Assembly: GCA_949372605.1 (NCBI GenBank)
Contig: CASIAE010000010.1
Coordinates: 1-54,373, forward strand
Source of the DNA: an uncultured Flavobacteriaceae bacterium
Lineage (GTDB): Bacteria; Bacteroidota; Bacteroidia; Flavobacteriales; Flavobacteriaceae
DNA: 54,373 nt
Reading direction: 5' to 3'
Translations under genes and position numbers: made by a program
Notes under the pieces: generated by a model
Database searches by the model: none
The model's input: the letters and a program-made list of their open reading frames with translations, nothing else
Told to the model about the DNA's origin: nothing
Shown: piece after piece, positions 8,120 through 18,041 of the stretch
Position numbering within the stretch: the stretch's first letter is position 1
Layout: each line of letters opens with the position of its first letter

Positions 8120-10071
8120 AGGACTCTATTTAATTTTTTAGAGATAACTTTTTTCAACTGGTAGTAGCTCAAAATATCCTCCAATACTTCTTTATTTTCA
8201 GAGACTCCTTGAGTTTGGGATTGCAACTCTTTTATTTTCTTATCGATTAAATATCTTCTTAGTGATAAAATAGTTTCATTAACCAATTGACCAACTTGTG
8301 TATCTCTGTTTTTCACAAAAATATTTTTCTTCTCCCAATCATGAAGATAATATTGTTCGTTTTTCATCACCAAATCAGTAACTATTTCATTGAGAATCAA
8401 ATCATCAGTCTGCATTATTTTTTCAACATTGAGTTGCCCTTCTTCCAACTGATAAGACTCTATTAATTTATAAAATAAGTTTTTAAAAGTAACATTGGTC
8501 AATTCGATTTCATCTTGTTGAAGATCTAAAAAAACTTTTTCGTAAACCCTCGTGGTAATGGTACTAGTGTCTTCGATCAACTCTCCACTATCATTTGAAC
8601 TTATTGTGGTTTCGTTGAATTCTGCTTCATGACCTCCATAGTGCAATAAAATAGAAATAATTTGCTTTTCTAACTCATAAGAATGGTCCACTTTTAAAAA
8701 AGCGTCAGCTGTTTTTTTAACTAATAATACGTTTTCATTGGGCACCATCCGTGTTGCACCCTTCCGATTATTCTTTTGTTTTAACTGAGCCAGTGCACCA
8801 AAAAGAGTATCTTCAGAAACCTCCATGATCTCAGAACAACTCTGTATGTATATCTCCTGCTTGATCATGTCAGGGATTTTAGAAATACTTTCGATGATTT
8901 CTTTTACCGTCTCTGCCTTACGTATAGGATCAGATTTTGCTTCGCCTTGCAATAAAGAAGCTTTAAATTGAATAAAATCTTTAGATTCTTCCTCAAGGAA
9001 GGAAGTGATTTCTTCTGAAGTGTGACTCTTTGAAAAACTATCAGGATCTTCGCCCTCAGGAAAAGCACAAACTTTAACATTCATTCCCTGTTCAAGAATT
9101 AGATCAATTCCTCTAAGGGAGGCGCGAAGACCTGCCGCATCACCGTCAAAAAGAACAACAATATTGGACGTAAGCCTGTTTATCATCCTGATTTGATCTG
9201 TCGTCAAAGCAGTTCCAGAGGAAGATACAACGTTTAATACTCCCGATTGATGCATTTGAATCACATCAGTATAACCCTCCACAAGGTAACAAACGTCTTG
9301 TTTTGCGATATTTTGTTTTGACTCATAGATCCCATAAAGCACCTTGCTCTTATAATAAATCTCACTTTCAGGAGAATTAAGGTATTTAGCTGTTTTGACA
9401 TTCGTGGTCAATATCCTTCCGCCAAAACCTTGAATTCGTCCAGACATGCTGCGAATCGGGAAAATAATTCTTCCGCGAAATCTATCGACTTGTCTGTTTT
9501 CATTAACAATTACCAGTCCTGCTTTTTCTAAAAACTCTAATTTATAACCCTCATTTTGTGCTTCCCTAGAAAGGGCGCTATATTCATTAGGTGAATATCC
9601 TAAAGCGAATTTTTTAATCGTTTCTTCGGTAAAACCTCTTTCCTTGAAATAGGTCAATGCAATGGATTTACCAAATTGAGTTTCCCATAAGTTTTTCTCG
9701 AAAAAAGAAGCAGCGTATTGAACTACCAAAAACAAACTCTCTTTTACATCTTGAATCAACTTGGCTTCTTCCGTCTGAACGGTTTCTTCAATCTCAATAT
9801 TGTATTTTTTTGCTAAAAAAAGAATTGCTTCAGGGTAAGTAAAATGTTCATGCTCCATAAGAAAAGCGATAACATTCCCCCCTTTACCACTGCTGAAATC
9901 TTTCCAAATTTGCTTGACTGGTGACACCATAAAACTAGGTGTTCTTTCATTCGAAAAAGGACTTAATCCCTTAAAATTAGCACCCGATTTTTTAAGCGTT
10001 ACAAATTCACCAATAACCTCCTCTAATCGAGCGGTTTCGTATACTTGGTCAATGGTAGTTTTTGAAATCAA
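8116..10071 (-). CDS. dnaG: DNA primase DnaG
   Basis: DnaG makes RNA primers at the replication fork together with DnaB. The 651-residue protein has the CHC2-like N-terminal domain (residues 1-100), the primase core, a TOPRIM domain with Glu266 (EGYTD) and Asp310/Asp312 (LFDGDAAG), and a C-terminal helicase-interaction region. All four usual zinc ligands of the N-terminal domain are replaced: Ser37, Ser40, Asp58 and Ser61 stand where Cys, His, Cys and Cys occur in other primases. The fold-defining residues around them (PFSNERTPSF, GKGGN) are kept. I believe this is shared by other flavobacterial primases rather than a defect of this copy. Confidence 0.95.
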   Translation of the reverse strand: MISKTTIDQVYETARLEEVIGEFVTLKKSGANFKGLSPFSNERTPSFMVSPVKQIWKDFSSGKGGNVIAFLMEHEHFTYPEAILFLAKKYNIEIEETVQTEEAKLIQDVKESLFLVVQYAASFFEKNLWETQFGKSIALTYFKERGFTEETIKKFALGYSPNEYSALSREAQNEGYKLEFLEKAGLVIVNENRQVDRFRGRIIFPIRSMSGRIQGFGGRILTTNVKTAKYLNSPESEIYYKSKVLYGIYESKQNIAKQDVCYLVEGYTDVIQMHQSGVLNVVSSSGTALTTDQIRMINRLTSNIVVLFDGDAAGLRASLRGIDLILEQGMNVKVCAFPEGEDPDSFSKSHTSEEITSFLEEESKDFIQFKASLLQGEAKSDPIRKAETVKEIIESISKIPDMIKQEIYIQSCSEIMEVSEDTLFGALAQLKQKNNRKGATRMVPNENVLLVKKTADAFLKVDHSYELEKQIISILLHYGGHEAEFNETTISSNDSGELIEDTSTITTRVYEKVFLDLQQDEIELTNVTFKNLFYKLIESYQLEEGQLNVEKIMQTDDLILNEIVTDLVMKNEQYYLHDWEKKNIFVKNRDTQVGQLVNETILSLRRYLIDKKIKELQSQTQGVSENKEVLEDILSYYQLKKVISKKLNRVL

Positions 10072-10153
10072 AGTTTAATGTTTAAAAGGATAAAAATAGG
10101 ATTATAAAAATAGTGAGCAAAAAACCTAGAAAATAAATTGTCAAAAGAAGTGT

Positions 10154-11131
10154 TTAAATTTTTCGTTCAATTACATAATCGACCATTAGTTCTAAAGAAT
10201 CCCTGTAAATATCACTAGGGAAAGTCTTCAATATTTTGATTGCTTCTGAACGATAGTTTTCCATCTTTTGAATTGCAAAATCGAGACCTCCGGCTTCTTT
10301 AACCATTTTTATTGCTTTTTTGACGCGGACTTTATCTTTGTTATGATTTTTAACCGTATTAATTAGCCATTTTTTATCTGAATCTTTGATAACATTTAGG
10401 GCGTGAATCATCGGAAGAGTCATTTTTTGTTCTTTAATATCAATTCCTGTGGGTTTTCCAATTTTTTTATCACCATAGTCAAAAAGGTCATCCTTAATCT
10501 GGAAAGCCATTCCCAACAATTCTCCAAAGTGATGCATTTTGGAAACAAGTTTATCCTCTGCATCTACAGATTTAGCTCCCATGGCACAACATGCAGCGAG
10601 AAGAGTAGCTGTCTTCTGTCTAATAATTTCATAATAGACTTCCTCTGTAATATCTAGTTTTCTTGCTTTTTCTATCTGCAACAACTCACCTTGACTCATC
10701 TCTCTAACGGCTATGGAAATGATTTTTAACAAATCAAAATCTTCGTTTTCAATGGACAAAAGCAAACCTTTGGACAAAAGATAATCTCCAACCAAAACTG
10801 CAATTTTATTTTTCCATAACGCATTTATGGAAAAAAATCCGCGACGCTGATTACTGTCATCTACCACATCGTCATGAACTAAAGTAGCTGTATGAATAAG
10901 TTCTATGATAGAAGCCCCACGATAAGAACGTTCGGTTATTTTACCATTCCCAAGCATTTTTGCAACCAAAAAGACAAACATTGGTCGCATTTGCTTTCCT
11001 TTTCTATTTACAATAAAATGGGTGATCCTATTTAATAGAGCAACTTTTGAGGACATCGAATTAGAAAAATTTTTCTCAAAAAGCTCCATTTCCTCATAGA
11101 TTGGTATTTTAATTTTCTCAACAACTTTCAT
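10154..11131 (-). CDS. All-trans polyprenyl diphosphate synthase (IspB type)
   Basis: This trans-prenyltransferase condenses isopentenyl diphosphate units onto an allylic primer. The product is most likely the side chain of menaquinone. The 325-residue protein has the first aspartate-rich motif DDVVDD at residues 87-92 and the second, DDLFD, at 214-218, both within the usual FARM/SARM contexts. The exact chain length cannot be read from sequence. It lies in a minus-strand run behind rlmN, with a 33-bp gap. Confidence 0.9.
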   Translation of the reverse strand: MKVVEKIKIPIYEEMELFEKNFSNSMSSKVALLNRITHFIVNRKGKQMRPMFVFLVAKMLGNGKITERSYRGASIIELIHTATLVHDDVVDDSNQRRGFFSINALWKNKIAVLVGDYLLSKGLLLSIENEDFDLLKIISIAVREMSQGELLQIEKARKLDITEEVYYEIIRQKTATLLAACCAMGAKSVDAEDKLVSKMHHFGELLGMAFQIKDDLFDYGDKKIGKPTGIDIKEQKMTLPMIHALNVIKDSDKKWLINTVKNHNKDKVRVKKAIKMVKEAGGLDFAIQKMENYRSEAIKILKTFPSDIYRDSLELMVDYVIERKI

Positions 11132-11164
11132 AGGAAAATAAATATACTATTTTAAATGAATTTT

Positions 11165-12223
11165 CTAAGAACTAAGCCCATCTGTTTTGTTGGCAAGTTG
11201 ACCACAGGCTGCATCAATGTCTTTACCCCTAGAATGTCTAATCGTTGCAGTAATCCTAGCCCGTTCTAGTGCTTTTTGATATTTCTCAACCTTAGTTATG
11301 TCTGCCTGTTTAAAAGTGTCATCTCCTATGGAATTGTATTCAATAAGGTTCACCTTGCATGGAACATGCATGCAAAACTTAACCAAAGCATCAATGTCCT
11401 CTTGTTTGTCGTTGATATCTTTCCACACCACATATTCATAAGTCACCAAACTAGAGGTGGCATCAAACCAATATTTTAGAGAATCGACTAAATCAGTCAG
11501 GGGAAATTTTTCAGCAAAAGGCATCAATTGCTCTCGTACCTCTTGACGTGCACTATGAAGTGAAACTGCTAATCCAAACTTAACATTCTCATCAGCCAGC
11601 TTCATTATCATTTTAGGAATTCCTGAAGTAGAGATCGTAATCCGACTGGGTGACATTCCTAATCCATTGGGTTGGGTGATTTTAGCAATCGATCCCATTA
11701 AGTTTTTATAATTCATTAAGGGTTCTCCCATCCCCATAAAAACAATATTGCTGAGCGGACGATCAAAATAGTATAGACTCTGTTTGTCCATTGCAACAAC
11801 CTGATCATAGATTTCATCTATATTAAGGTTTCGCATCCTTTTTATACTTGCGGTGGCACAAAACTTACAGTCTAAACTACACCCTACTTGAGAAGAAACA
11901 CAAGCTGTAGTCCGATTTGCAGTGGGAATTAAAACAGATTCAACAATAAGATTGTCAAAAAGCTTTACAGCATTTTTGAGGGTCCCATCTTTACTTTTTT
12001 GTTGGCGATCTATCGCTATATTATTAATTACAAAATACTCCTTTAAAAGAGATCTGGTTTTAATGGAAAGGTTTGTCATTACATCGATGTCGTGAATGCC
12101 TTTTTGCCATAACCATTGATATACCTGATTGCCCCTAAAAGCTTTGACGTTATTATTGACAAAAAAATCTCTCAGATCATCTAATGATAGGGCGCGAATA
12201 TCTTTTTTCCTAACTGTTTCCAT
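11165..12223 (-). CDS. rlmN: Dual-specificity 23S rRNA/tRNA adenine-C2 methyltransferase RlmN
   Basis: RlmN is a radical-SAM enzyme that methylates C2 of A2503 in 23S rRNA and A37 of some tRNAs. The 352-residue protein carries the CxxxCxxC iron-sulfur motif as Cys115, Cys119 and Cys122 (CSLDCKFC). The MGMGEPLMN motif and the C-terminal catalytic cysteine in DAACGQL are also present. Length and motif spacing are normal. Confidence 0.95.
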   Translation of the reverse strand: METVRKKDIRALSLDDLRDFFVNNNVKAFRGNQVYQWLWQKGIHDIDVMTNLSIKTRSLLKEYFVINNIAIDRQQKSKDGTLKNAVKLFDNLIVESVLIPTANRTTACVSSQVGCSLDCKFCATASIKRMRNLNIDEIYDQVVAMDKQSLYYFDRPLSNIVFMGMGEPLMNYKNLMGSIAKITQPNGLGMSPSRITISTSGIPKMIMKLADENVKFGLAVSLHSARQEVREQLMPFAEKFPLTDLVDSLKYWFDATSSLVTYEYVVWKDINDKQEDIDALVKFCMHVPCKVNLIEYNSIGDDTFKQADITKVEKYQKALERARITATIRHSRGKDIDAACGQLANKTDGLSS

Positions 12224-12278
12224 TGGTTGTAATTAATCCCGAACAACTCAAAATTGAAAACTGTCAAGGAAAGAAATG

Positions 12279-13328
12279 CTATATAATTAGCATGGCATCG
12301 CCGTATGAGTAAAAGTTATATTTTTTCTTAATGGCTTCGGTGTAAGCTTCTTTTATGAAATCAACATCAGCAAATGCGGAAACCATCATCAATAAAGTAG
12401 ATTTTGGCGTATGAAAATTAGAAATCATACAATTTGCAATTGAAAAATCATGCGGTGGAAAAATAAATCTATGGGTCCAGCCTTCATAAGGATTAAGTGT
12501 GCCCATAGAAGAAACCGAAGACTCTAGTCCTCTCATAACAGTAGTTCCAACTGCACAAATTCGTTTTTTATTCTTAAGAGCACTATTTACAATATCTGCA
12601 GAATCTTGTTTAATAATCAATTCCTCTGAATCCATCTTATGCTTTGAAAGATCCTCAACCTCAACAGGACTAAAAGTCCCCAGTCCAATATGAAGCGTTA
12701 GCTCTGCCAGATCAACTCCTTTAATTTGAAGTTTTTTAATCAAATGTTTTGAGAAATGAAGACCTGCTGTAGGTGCTGCAACTGCTCCTTCATGTTTAGC
12801 GTAAATTGTTTGATATCGCTCTTCATCTTCAGGCTCAATGGGTCTGTTGATGTATTTAGGTAAAGGGGTTTGCCCAAGTTGTTTCAGTTTTGATCTAAAC
12901 TCACTGTAAGTTCCATCGTATAAAAACCTTAAGGTTCTTCCACGTGAAGTAGTATTGTCAATGACTTCAGCAACCAAGCTGTCGTCATTACCGAAATAGA
13001 GTTTATTTCCAATTCTTATTTTTCTGGCTGGATCAACAAGAACATCCCAAAGTCTTTGTTCTTCATTCAATTCTCTCAATAAAAAGACCTCTATTCTTGC
13101 CCCTGTTTTTTCTTTGTTACCAAATAAACGTGCAGGAAAAACTTTTGTGTTGTTTAAAACCATTAAGTCTCCTTCATCAAAATAATCAATGACATCCTTA
13201 AACGTTTGGTGTTTTATGGTTTTGTCTGCTCTGTTCAATACCATCAACCTAGATTCGTCTCTTCTGGGCGAAGGTCTTTGAGCAAGTAACATGTTGGGTA
13301 ATTCGAAATTAAATTCAGATAGTTTCAT
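12279..13328 (-). CDS. queA: S-adenosylmethionine:tRNA ribosyltransferase-isomerase QueA
   Basis: QueA transfers the ribosyl group of SAM to preQ1 in tRNA to form epoxyqueuosine. From the ATG at 13328 the protein is 349 residues, starting [12 protein letters not shown] as usual. A longer reading from a TTG at 13349 is possible but lies within the predicted -7 element, so I reject it. Typical segments include [19 protein letters not shown] and [13 protein letters not shown]. No preQ1 riboswitch would fit in the roughly 12-nt leader. Confidence 0.95.
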   Translation of the reverse strand: MKLSEFNFELPNMLLAQRPSPRRDESRLMVLNRADKTIKHQTFKDVIDYFDEGDLMVLNNTKVFPARLFGNKEKTGARIEVFLLRELNEEQRLWDVLVDPARKIRIGNKLYFGNDDSLVAEVIDNTTSRGRTLRFLYDGTYSEFRSKLKQLGQTPLPKYINRPIEPEDEERYQTIYAKHEGAVAAPTAGLHFSKHLIKKLQIKGVDLAELTLHIGLGTFSPVEVEDLSKHKMDSEELIIKQDSADIVNSALKNKKRICAVGTTVMRGLESSVSSMGTLNPYEGWTHRFIFPPHDFSIANCMISNFHTPKSTLLMMVSAFADVDFIKEAYTEAIKKKYNFYSYGDAMLII

Positions 13329-13346
13329 GTAATTTTTTTTATGGTG

Positions 13347-13378
13347 CAAATATACTTCTCCAAAGGGGGGCTTGTCAA
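13347..13378 (-). promoter_or_regulatory. queA promoter
   Basis: On the minus strand TTG (plus 13376-13378), a 21-bp spacer and TATATTTG (13347-13354) form a clear Bacteroidota -33/-7 pair. Transcription would start near 13341, giving a leader of about 12 nt to the ATG at 13328. Confidence 0.6.
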
Positions 13379-13401
13379 GTAAATCATGCTTAAATACAAA
13401 A

Positions 13402-14628
13402 CTAATTTATATCATACTGAAAATCAATACTTTTTAAGTCCTTCCAAAACCCAGGATAAGATTTTGAAACTACTTCTGAATTATTGATAACAATTGGAAC
13501 CTTTATACCCAAAGGAGCAAAAGCCATTGCCATTCGGTGATCATTATAGGTGTTAATTGAAATATTTTGATTAATCACTCCAGAAAATCTCAATTCGAGA
13601 CTGTTGTTTGTTATTGAAATTATAGCTCCTAATTTTTCAAATTCTATCCTAAGGGCTTCCAGACGGTCTGTCTCTTTTATTTTTAGAGTATGAAGTCCTG
13701 TCAAATTACAATCAACGCCCAGTCCAAAACAGCTCACCGCAATGGTTTGCGCTAGGTCAGGAGTATTTCTAAGGTCTAAATCAAGGACTTTGGGAAGTGC
13801 GAAATCTGGAGTTTTAGAAAGGGTTATCGAACCATTGTTAAAAACAGTCGTTACGCCTATTTTATTGTAAATAGAAACTAAATCCGAATCCCCTTGTAAA
13901 CTTTCAGAATAATAGCTTTCTAAAGTAATTTCACTTGCATTCGCAATCGCTACTACTGAATAAAAATAAGATGCAGAACTCCAATCTGACTCAACAGTCC
14001 ATTGATTTAAAGTGATTTTATCAGCTGGACTAATCTTTATTTTATTGTTATTAAAAAAGGTTTTAAAACCCAAATTATTTAAAAGGGTTTGAGTCATTTT
14101 AACATAAGGGATTGATGTGGTTTCTCCAATCAAATCAATTTCAAGACCATTTTCTAAGGAGGGAGCAATTAACATTAAAGCCGAAATATATTGGCTACTG
14201 ATATTCGCCGGCAATGCTACTTGGCTGAAGTCTATTTTTTTTCCAGTTATTTTCAAAGGTGGAAATCCCTTTTTATTAACGTATTCAATTTCTGCTCCAA
14301 GAGACCGTAAAGCTTCCACTAACAATTCAATGGGGCGGTCTTGCATTCTTGAAGAGCCTGTCAAAACAACTTCAGAATCGGGTTTAACTGAAAAAAAAGC
14401 TGTTAAAAAACGCATTGCAGTTCCGGCATGATCAATGTCAATAATAGATTCGTTATTCCTCAGCGCCTTCTGGGTCAACTGAGTGTCATCAGAATTCGAT
14501 AGGTTTTTTATTTCCAAATCGGGATAAAGTGCCTTCAAAATCAAAAGCCTATTGGATTCACTTTTAGAACCAGTTATCGTTATTGATCCAAAACAGTTCT
14601 TAGATTTATGATCGAGTTTAAGATTCAT
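13402..14628 (-). CDS. aroA: 3-phosphoshikimate 1-carboxyvinyltransferase (EPSP synthase)
   Basis: AroA joins shikimate-3-phosphate and phosphoenolpyruvate in the chorismate pathway. The 408-residue protein has the substrate motifs GSKSESNR near the N-terminus, [13 protein letters not shown], and TDRLEAL and [10 protein letters not shown] near the C-terminus. Length is slightly below the enterobacterial 427 but usual for this phylum. It sits 13 bp after the MazG-like gene. Confidence 0.95.
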   Translation of the reverse strand: MNLKLDHKSKNCFGSITITGSKSESNRLLILKALYPDLEIKNLSNSDDTQLTQKALRNNESIIDIDHAGTAMRFLTAFFSVKPDSEVVLTGSSRMQDRPIELLVEALRSLGAEIEYVNKKGFPPLKITGKKIDFSQVALPANISSQYISALMLIAPSLENGLEIDLIGETTSIPYVKMTQTLLNNLGFKTFFNNNKIKISPADKITLNQWTVESDWSSASYFYSVVAIANASEITLESYYSESLQGDSDLVSIYNKIGVTTVFNNGSITLSKTPDFALPKVLDLDLRNTPDLAQTIAVSCFGLGVDCNLTGLHTLKIKETDRLEALRIEFEKLGAIISITNNSLELRFSGVINQNISINTYNDHRMAMAFAPLGIKVPIVINNSEVVSKSYPGFWKDLKSIDFQYDIN

Positions 14629-14641
14629 TTAGGATATAAGT

Positions 14642-14971
14642 TTACTTTAATTTAGGATTATTTTGATGCCTGTCATGATCTCGTACTGACTTAATGGTCA
14701 TTTTTTCATCAAATGCTTTTTGCAAATCCACTCCAGTTTGATTTGCCAAACACAAGACTACAAAGATAACATCGGCTAATTCCTCCCCAAGGTCTTTGGA
14801 TCGGTCACTTTCCTTTTCACTTTGCTCGCCATATCGCCTAGCGATAATTCGAGCGACTTCTCCCACTTCTTCAGTAAGTTGAGCCATGTTGGTCAATTCA
14901 TCAAAATACCTGACTCCGTGCTCTTTAATCCAGTCATCTACAATTTTTTGGGCCTTTTGCAATTCCATCAT
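14642..14971 (-). CDS. MazG-like nucleotide pyrophosphohydrolase
   Basis: This is a small all-helical pyrophosphatase of the MazG/dUTPase-like superfamily (109 residues from the ATG at 14971). The metal site is visible as EEVGEVAR in one helix and GEELADVIF in the next, giving the ExxE...ExxD pattern. Such proteins hydrolyse nucleoside triphosphates to monophosphates, often for housecleaning. The exact substrate is unknown. A second ATG lies one codon later, and a longer TTG start at 14992 lacks support. Confidence 0.88.
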   Translation of the reverse strand: MMELQKAQKIVDDWIKEHGVRYFDELTNMAQLTEEVGEVARIIARRYGEQSEKESDRSKDLGEELADVIFVVLCLANQTGVDLQKAFDEKMTIKSVRDHDRHQNNPKLK

Positions 14972-15036
14972 ATGCGAATTTAAAGCTTTCAAACTTGGCT
15001 TAAAAATTAATTCAATTAAATTATTGAGCGCAATTA

Positions 15037-15729
15037 CTACAACAATCCATTAAGTTCTTCAAGTTTATTTATAATATCACAGTGTTCATGAAAGGGTTCA
15101 TGATGTGAATTAAAGTGGATGGCTTGCATGCCTAAATGAATTGCACCTAAGATATCAGCTTCAAGACTATCCCCTATCATTAAAGCATTTTGTGGCAGCG
15201 TGTTTATTGTTTTTAAAGCGTGTTCAAAAATAATAGGGTTGGGTTTTTTTACCCCAACTTTATCAGCAGTAATAACATGCGAAAAAAAAGGCTTGAGCCC
15301 TGAACGTTCAATTTTAGGGTGTTGAACCGCTTCAAATCCATTGGTAATTATATGCAAATTGTATTTCTTTTGCAAACCACTCAAAATGATAATCGTTTCA
15401 GGAAAAAGATGAGGAAAGGTTGACAGGTATCCGATATATTTATCAGAAATTTGATTTATCATATCACCTGTTGTCTCAAAACCAATTGCTTCAAAGGTTT
15501 TTTCTAGCCGCTTTAACCTTAATTCAATCTGAGTGATTTTATCTTCACGATATAGTTTCCAATAAGCGTGGTTGATGGGGTTATATTTTCCAAGGAAAAC
15601 AGAAAGTGGAATTTCGATTTTCAACTCATTAAATATTTTTTCAAAAGTAAGTGCTGAGTTTTTTTCAAAATCCCATAAAGTGTGATCTAGATCAAAAAAA
15701 AGATCCGTAATTAATTCCTTCTTCACCAT
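15037..15729 (-). CDS. HAD-superfamily hydrolase, YjjG-type nucleotidase
   Basis: The 230-residue protein has HAD motif I DLDHTLWDF (Asp13 nucleophile, Asp15), motif II around ITNG, the motif III lysine in KVGVKKPNP, and motif IV GDSLEADILGA. The cap and overall sequence are closest to the YjjG family, which dephosphorylates nucleoside monophosphates including non-canonical pyrimidines. It lies behind the MazG-like gene in reverse order, so both may clean up nucleotides. A TACTTTTG box 5 bp before the ATG suggests a leaderless transcript. Confidence 0.87.
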   Translation of the reverse strand: MVKKELITDLFFDLDHTLWDFEKNSALTFEKIFNELKIEIPLSVFLGKYNPINHAYWKLYREDKITQIELRLKRLEKTFEAIGFETTGDMINQISDKYIGYLSTFPHLFPETIIILSGLQKKYNLHIITNGFEAVQHPKIERSGLKPFFSHVITADKVGVKKPNPIIFEHALKTINTLPQNALMIGDSLEADILGAIHLGMQAIHFNSHHEPFHEHCDIINKLEELNGLL

Positions 15730-15734
15730 CTAAA

Positions 15735-15742
15735 CAAAAGTA
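15735..15742 (-). promoter_or_regulatory. Possible -7 element abutting the YjjG-like start codon
   Basis: The minus strand reads TACTTTTG, then five bases, then the ATG at 15729. A start site about five bases after the box would coincide with the start codon. No clear -33 TTG is visible at the normal distance. Confidence 0.4.
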
Positions 15743-15929
15743 GTTAATAATTTTATTTGACTTTATATTACTGTATCCTTATCAAGTGAAAATTCGGAAA
15801 TGATGATTTTTCAGGATAATAATCTAGAATTTTTAAATAACACTTTTCGTTTTTAATACTATAATATTAGAATTCTTATACAGGGAACAATCCTCTGGTA
15901 ATAAAAACTTAATATGAAACACGCAATAA

Positions 15930-16620
15930 AACAGATTCCTTACCAAAAATCTTTAAATAGGTTATTACCATAATAAATCTTTATTGTTTTTAAAGAAATA
16001 ATCATATGATCTAAAATTAGAATGTCAAATGTTGCTGCTGCGTTGATGAATTATCTAGTAATAATCTTTTCTTATTTGCTAGGTTTTAAGTTTCCCATTG
16101 AATGGTTGTTAACCATAATCATTACAGTAGCTCCAAGTTCAAGTGCTTTTTCAACGCCAATCGAACATCGACAACCATCTAGAGGTATTTTGTCTTTACT
16201 CAAGAAGCTTTTATCGACCAAACCATTGGAACGATTAAAGTATGAAATCCAAAACTCTTCATAGGGCAAGTTGGCCAAAATCGGAAATATTATATTGAAC
16301 ATCTTTAAACCACTGGTGAACTGAATAAGTTTTTTAAGGCATTTAAACAATTCTTCTAGAATGCTCTAAAGCCGCTTTTCTTTTTAAGCCCTTTGTTTCT
16401 CCTCTACCTTTGTAATCGATGATTTTATTCATGAAAGACAGTTTCCGGATTGGGGTCATCATTCGCTGCATCAATTGGATAAAACTTTCTCCTCGATTAC
16501 CAATTCAATTTAGAATCGCAGGTAGCTCTTGATTAGATTGAAAATCAGCACTTTTTTGAATTAACTTCTCTCTAGTTGTATCAGAAGCTTCCAGTTATTT
16601 GATGGAAATATTAGGGCTGT
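15930..16620 (-). pseudogene. radC: Decayed radC (JAB/MPN-domain protein)
   Basis: The 945-bp gap between mpl and the YjjG-like gene holds a broken radC. Starting near 16610, the minus strand gives DTTREKLIQKSADF, then ELPAIL, GNRGESFIQLMQRM and RKAALEHSRRI. These match the helix-hairpin-helix part of RadC in order. A separate frame (16072-16350) gives LPYEEFWISYFNRSN and then KALELGATVMIMVNNHSMGN, the JAB motif with one metal-binding His changed to Asn. Another frame supplies AAATFDILILDHMIIS at about 15990-16045. Multiple stops and frameshifts separate these pieces. No intact RadC can be made, and the 92-codon frame at 16072-16350 is only a fragment. Confidence 0.85.
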
Positions 16621-16674
16621 ATTTTCAATATTCAATAATATTTAATGAATATATAGATTTGTTTAGATTTATTT

Positions 16675-18039
16675 CTAATAAATCGAAAGGGCATTAATAA
16701 GTTTTTCCCAATCAATTCCTCCATAATTACCAGAACTCATCATCAATAAGACGCTTTTGTTGTATTCTAATCCATGAAGGTATTGCTCTAATTCAAGCGG
16801 GTCGGTAAAAACCAATAGCTGCTCATCATCAAAAGCAAACTTGATTTTTTTTTCACTTATTTCAGGGCGATTTTTTATTTTTAAAGCTACTGGATCATAA
16901 AAAACAATCGCCTTATCTGAAGCACTTAGACTACCTTGATATTTATTTATAAACGTTTTGTCTAAACTACTAAAGGTGTGCAATTCGAAGCAAGCAATAA
17001 GTTTAAATTCCGAGAATTGATTTTTAACAGCTTTGGTAGTAGCCCTGACCTTGCTTGGTGCGTGAGCAAAATCTTTATACAGGTGACTGGTTTTTCCAGA
17101 AACCATTTTCTCGAGACGTTTGGACGCTCCCATAAACGAAGAAATAGACTGATAAAAATCGTCTTCATCAACTCCCATCAATTGACAAATCCATTTGGCA
17201 CCTGCCAAATTGGAAAGATTGTGTTTTCCAAAAACCTCTAAAGGAACTGGACCCTCGTCTGTTTCCAAATATGTAGTACCCTTTTCGATAACAAAATCTG
17301 GAGTATAATAAGCTTGTTTTCTTATGGTATTTAGAGAAGCTGTTGAAAGGCCCGAAAGTGTAGGATCTTCATCATTATAAACCAAAATACCTCCTGGAGT
17401 AATCGAATCAATAAAAATCTCAAACTGCTTGTTATAATCTTCTTGTGTAGAAAAAACATTGACATGGTCCCAGGCAATTCCACTAATCAATGCAATTTGA
17501 GGCTTATAAAGATGGAATTTTGGTCTTAGGTCGATAGGGGAAGATAAATATTCATCACCTTCAAGTAAAATAAAATCGTTCATTTCACTCAGATGAACCG
17601 AGTTTTTAAATCCTGATAAACTAGCGCCTATCATATAATCGACTGTAATATCCTGATAATTTAAAACATGAAGAATCATTGCCGTAATGGTCGTTTTTCC
17701 GTGACTACCAGCGATTACTACCCGTGTTTTTTCTTTAGAAAATGCATAAATAAATTCGGGATAAGAATAGATAAAAACCCCAATTTCTTTGGCCTTAATC
17801 AACTCTGGATTATCTACTTTTGCATGCATCCCCAAAATAACAGCCGCTAGGTCCGCAGTTATTTTTTCAGGAAACCAGCCCAATTCTTTAGGGCAAATTC
17901 CAGCTGCTTCTAAATTGGATTTCGAGGGGTCGAAAATAGCATCGTCGCTCCCCGTTATTTCGTCTCCAATATTTTTTAATGCAATTGCCAAGCTGTGCAT
18001 TGCACTGCCTCCTATTGCTATAAAATGAAATTTTTTCAT
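16675..18039 (-). CDS. mpl: UDP-N-acetylmuramate:L-Ala-gamma-D-Glu-meso-DAP ligase Mpl
   Basis: Mpl reattaches recycled murein tripeptide to UDP-MurNAc in the cytoplasm. The 454-residue protein has the Mur-ligase Rossmann N-domain (HFIAIGGSAMHSLA), the ATP loop GSHGKTT at residues 111-117 and the central motif GIAWDHVNVF. It resembles MurC but has the Mpl-type features EGDEYLSSPID and DFAHAPSKVRATTKA. It follows the TPR gene by 2 bp, so the two are probably co-transcribed with obgE and adk. Confidence 0.92.
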   Translation of the reverse strand: MKKFHFIAIGGSAMHSLAIALKNIGDEITGSDDAIFDPSKSNLEAAGICPKELGWFPEKITADLAAVILGMHAKVDNPELIKAKEIGVFIYSYPEFIYAFSKEKTRVVIAGSHGKTTITAMILHVLNYQDITVDYMIGASLSGFKNSVHLSEMNDFILLEGDEYLSSPIDLRPKFHLYKPQIALISGIAWDHVNVFSTQEDYNKQFEIFIDSITPGGILVYNDEDPTLSGLSTASLNTIRKQAYYTPDFVIEKGTTYLETDEGPVPLEVFGKHNLSNLAGAKWICQLMGVDEDDFYQSISSFMGASKRLEKMVSGKTSHLYKDFAHAPSKVRATTKAVKNQFSEFKLIACFELHTFSSLDKTFINKYQGSLSASDKAIVFYDPVALKIKNRPEISEKKIKFAFDDEQLLVFTDPLELEQYLHGLEYNKSVLLMMSSGNYGGIDWEKLINALSIY

Positions 18040-18041
18040 TT

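Noticed and set aside
13321-13380. preQ1 riboswitch upstream of queA
   Set aside because: The predicted leader is only about 12 nt.
16072-16350. A 92-codon minus-strand gene
   Set aside because: It is a fragment of the decayed radC, lacking both ends.
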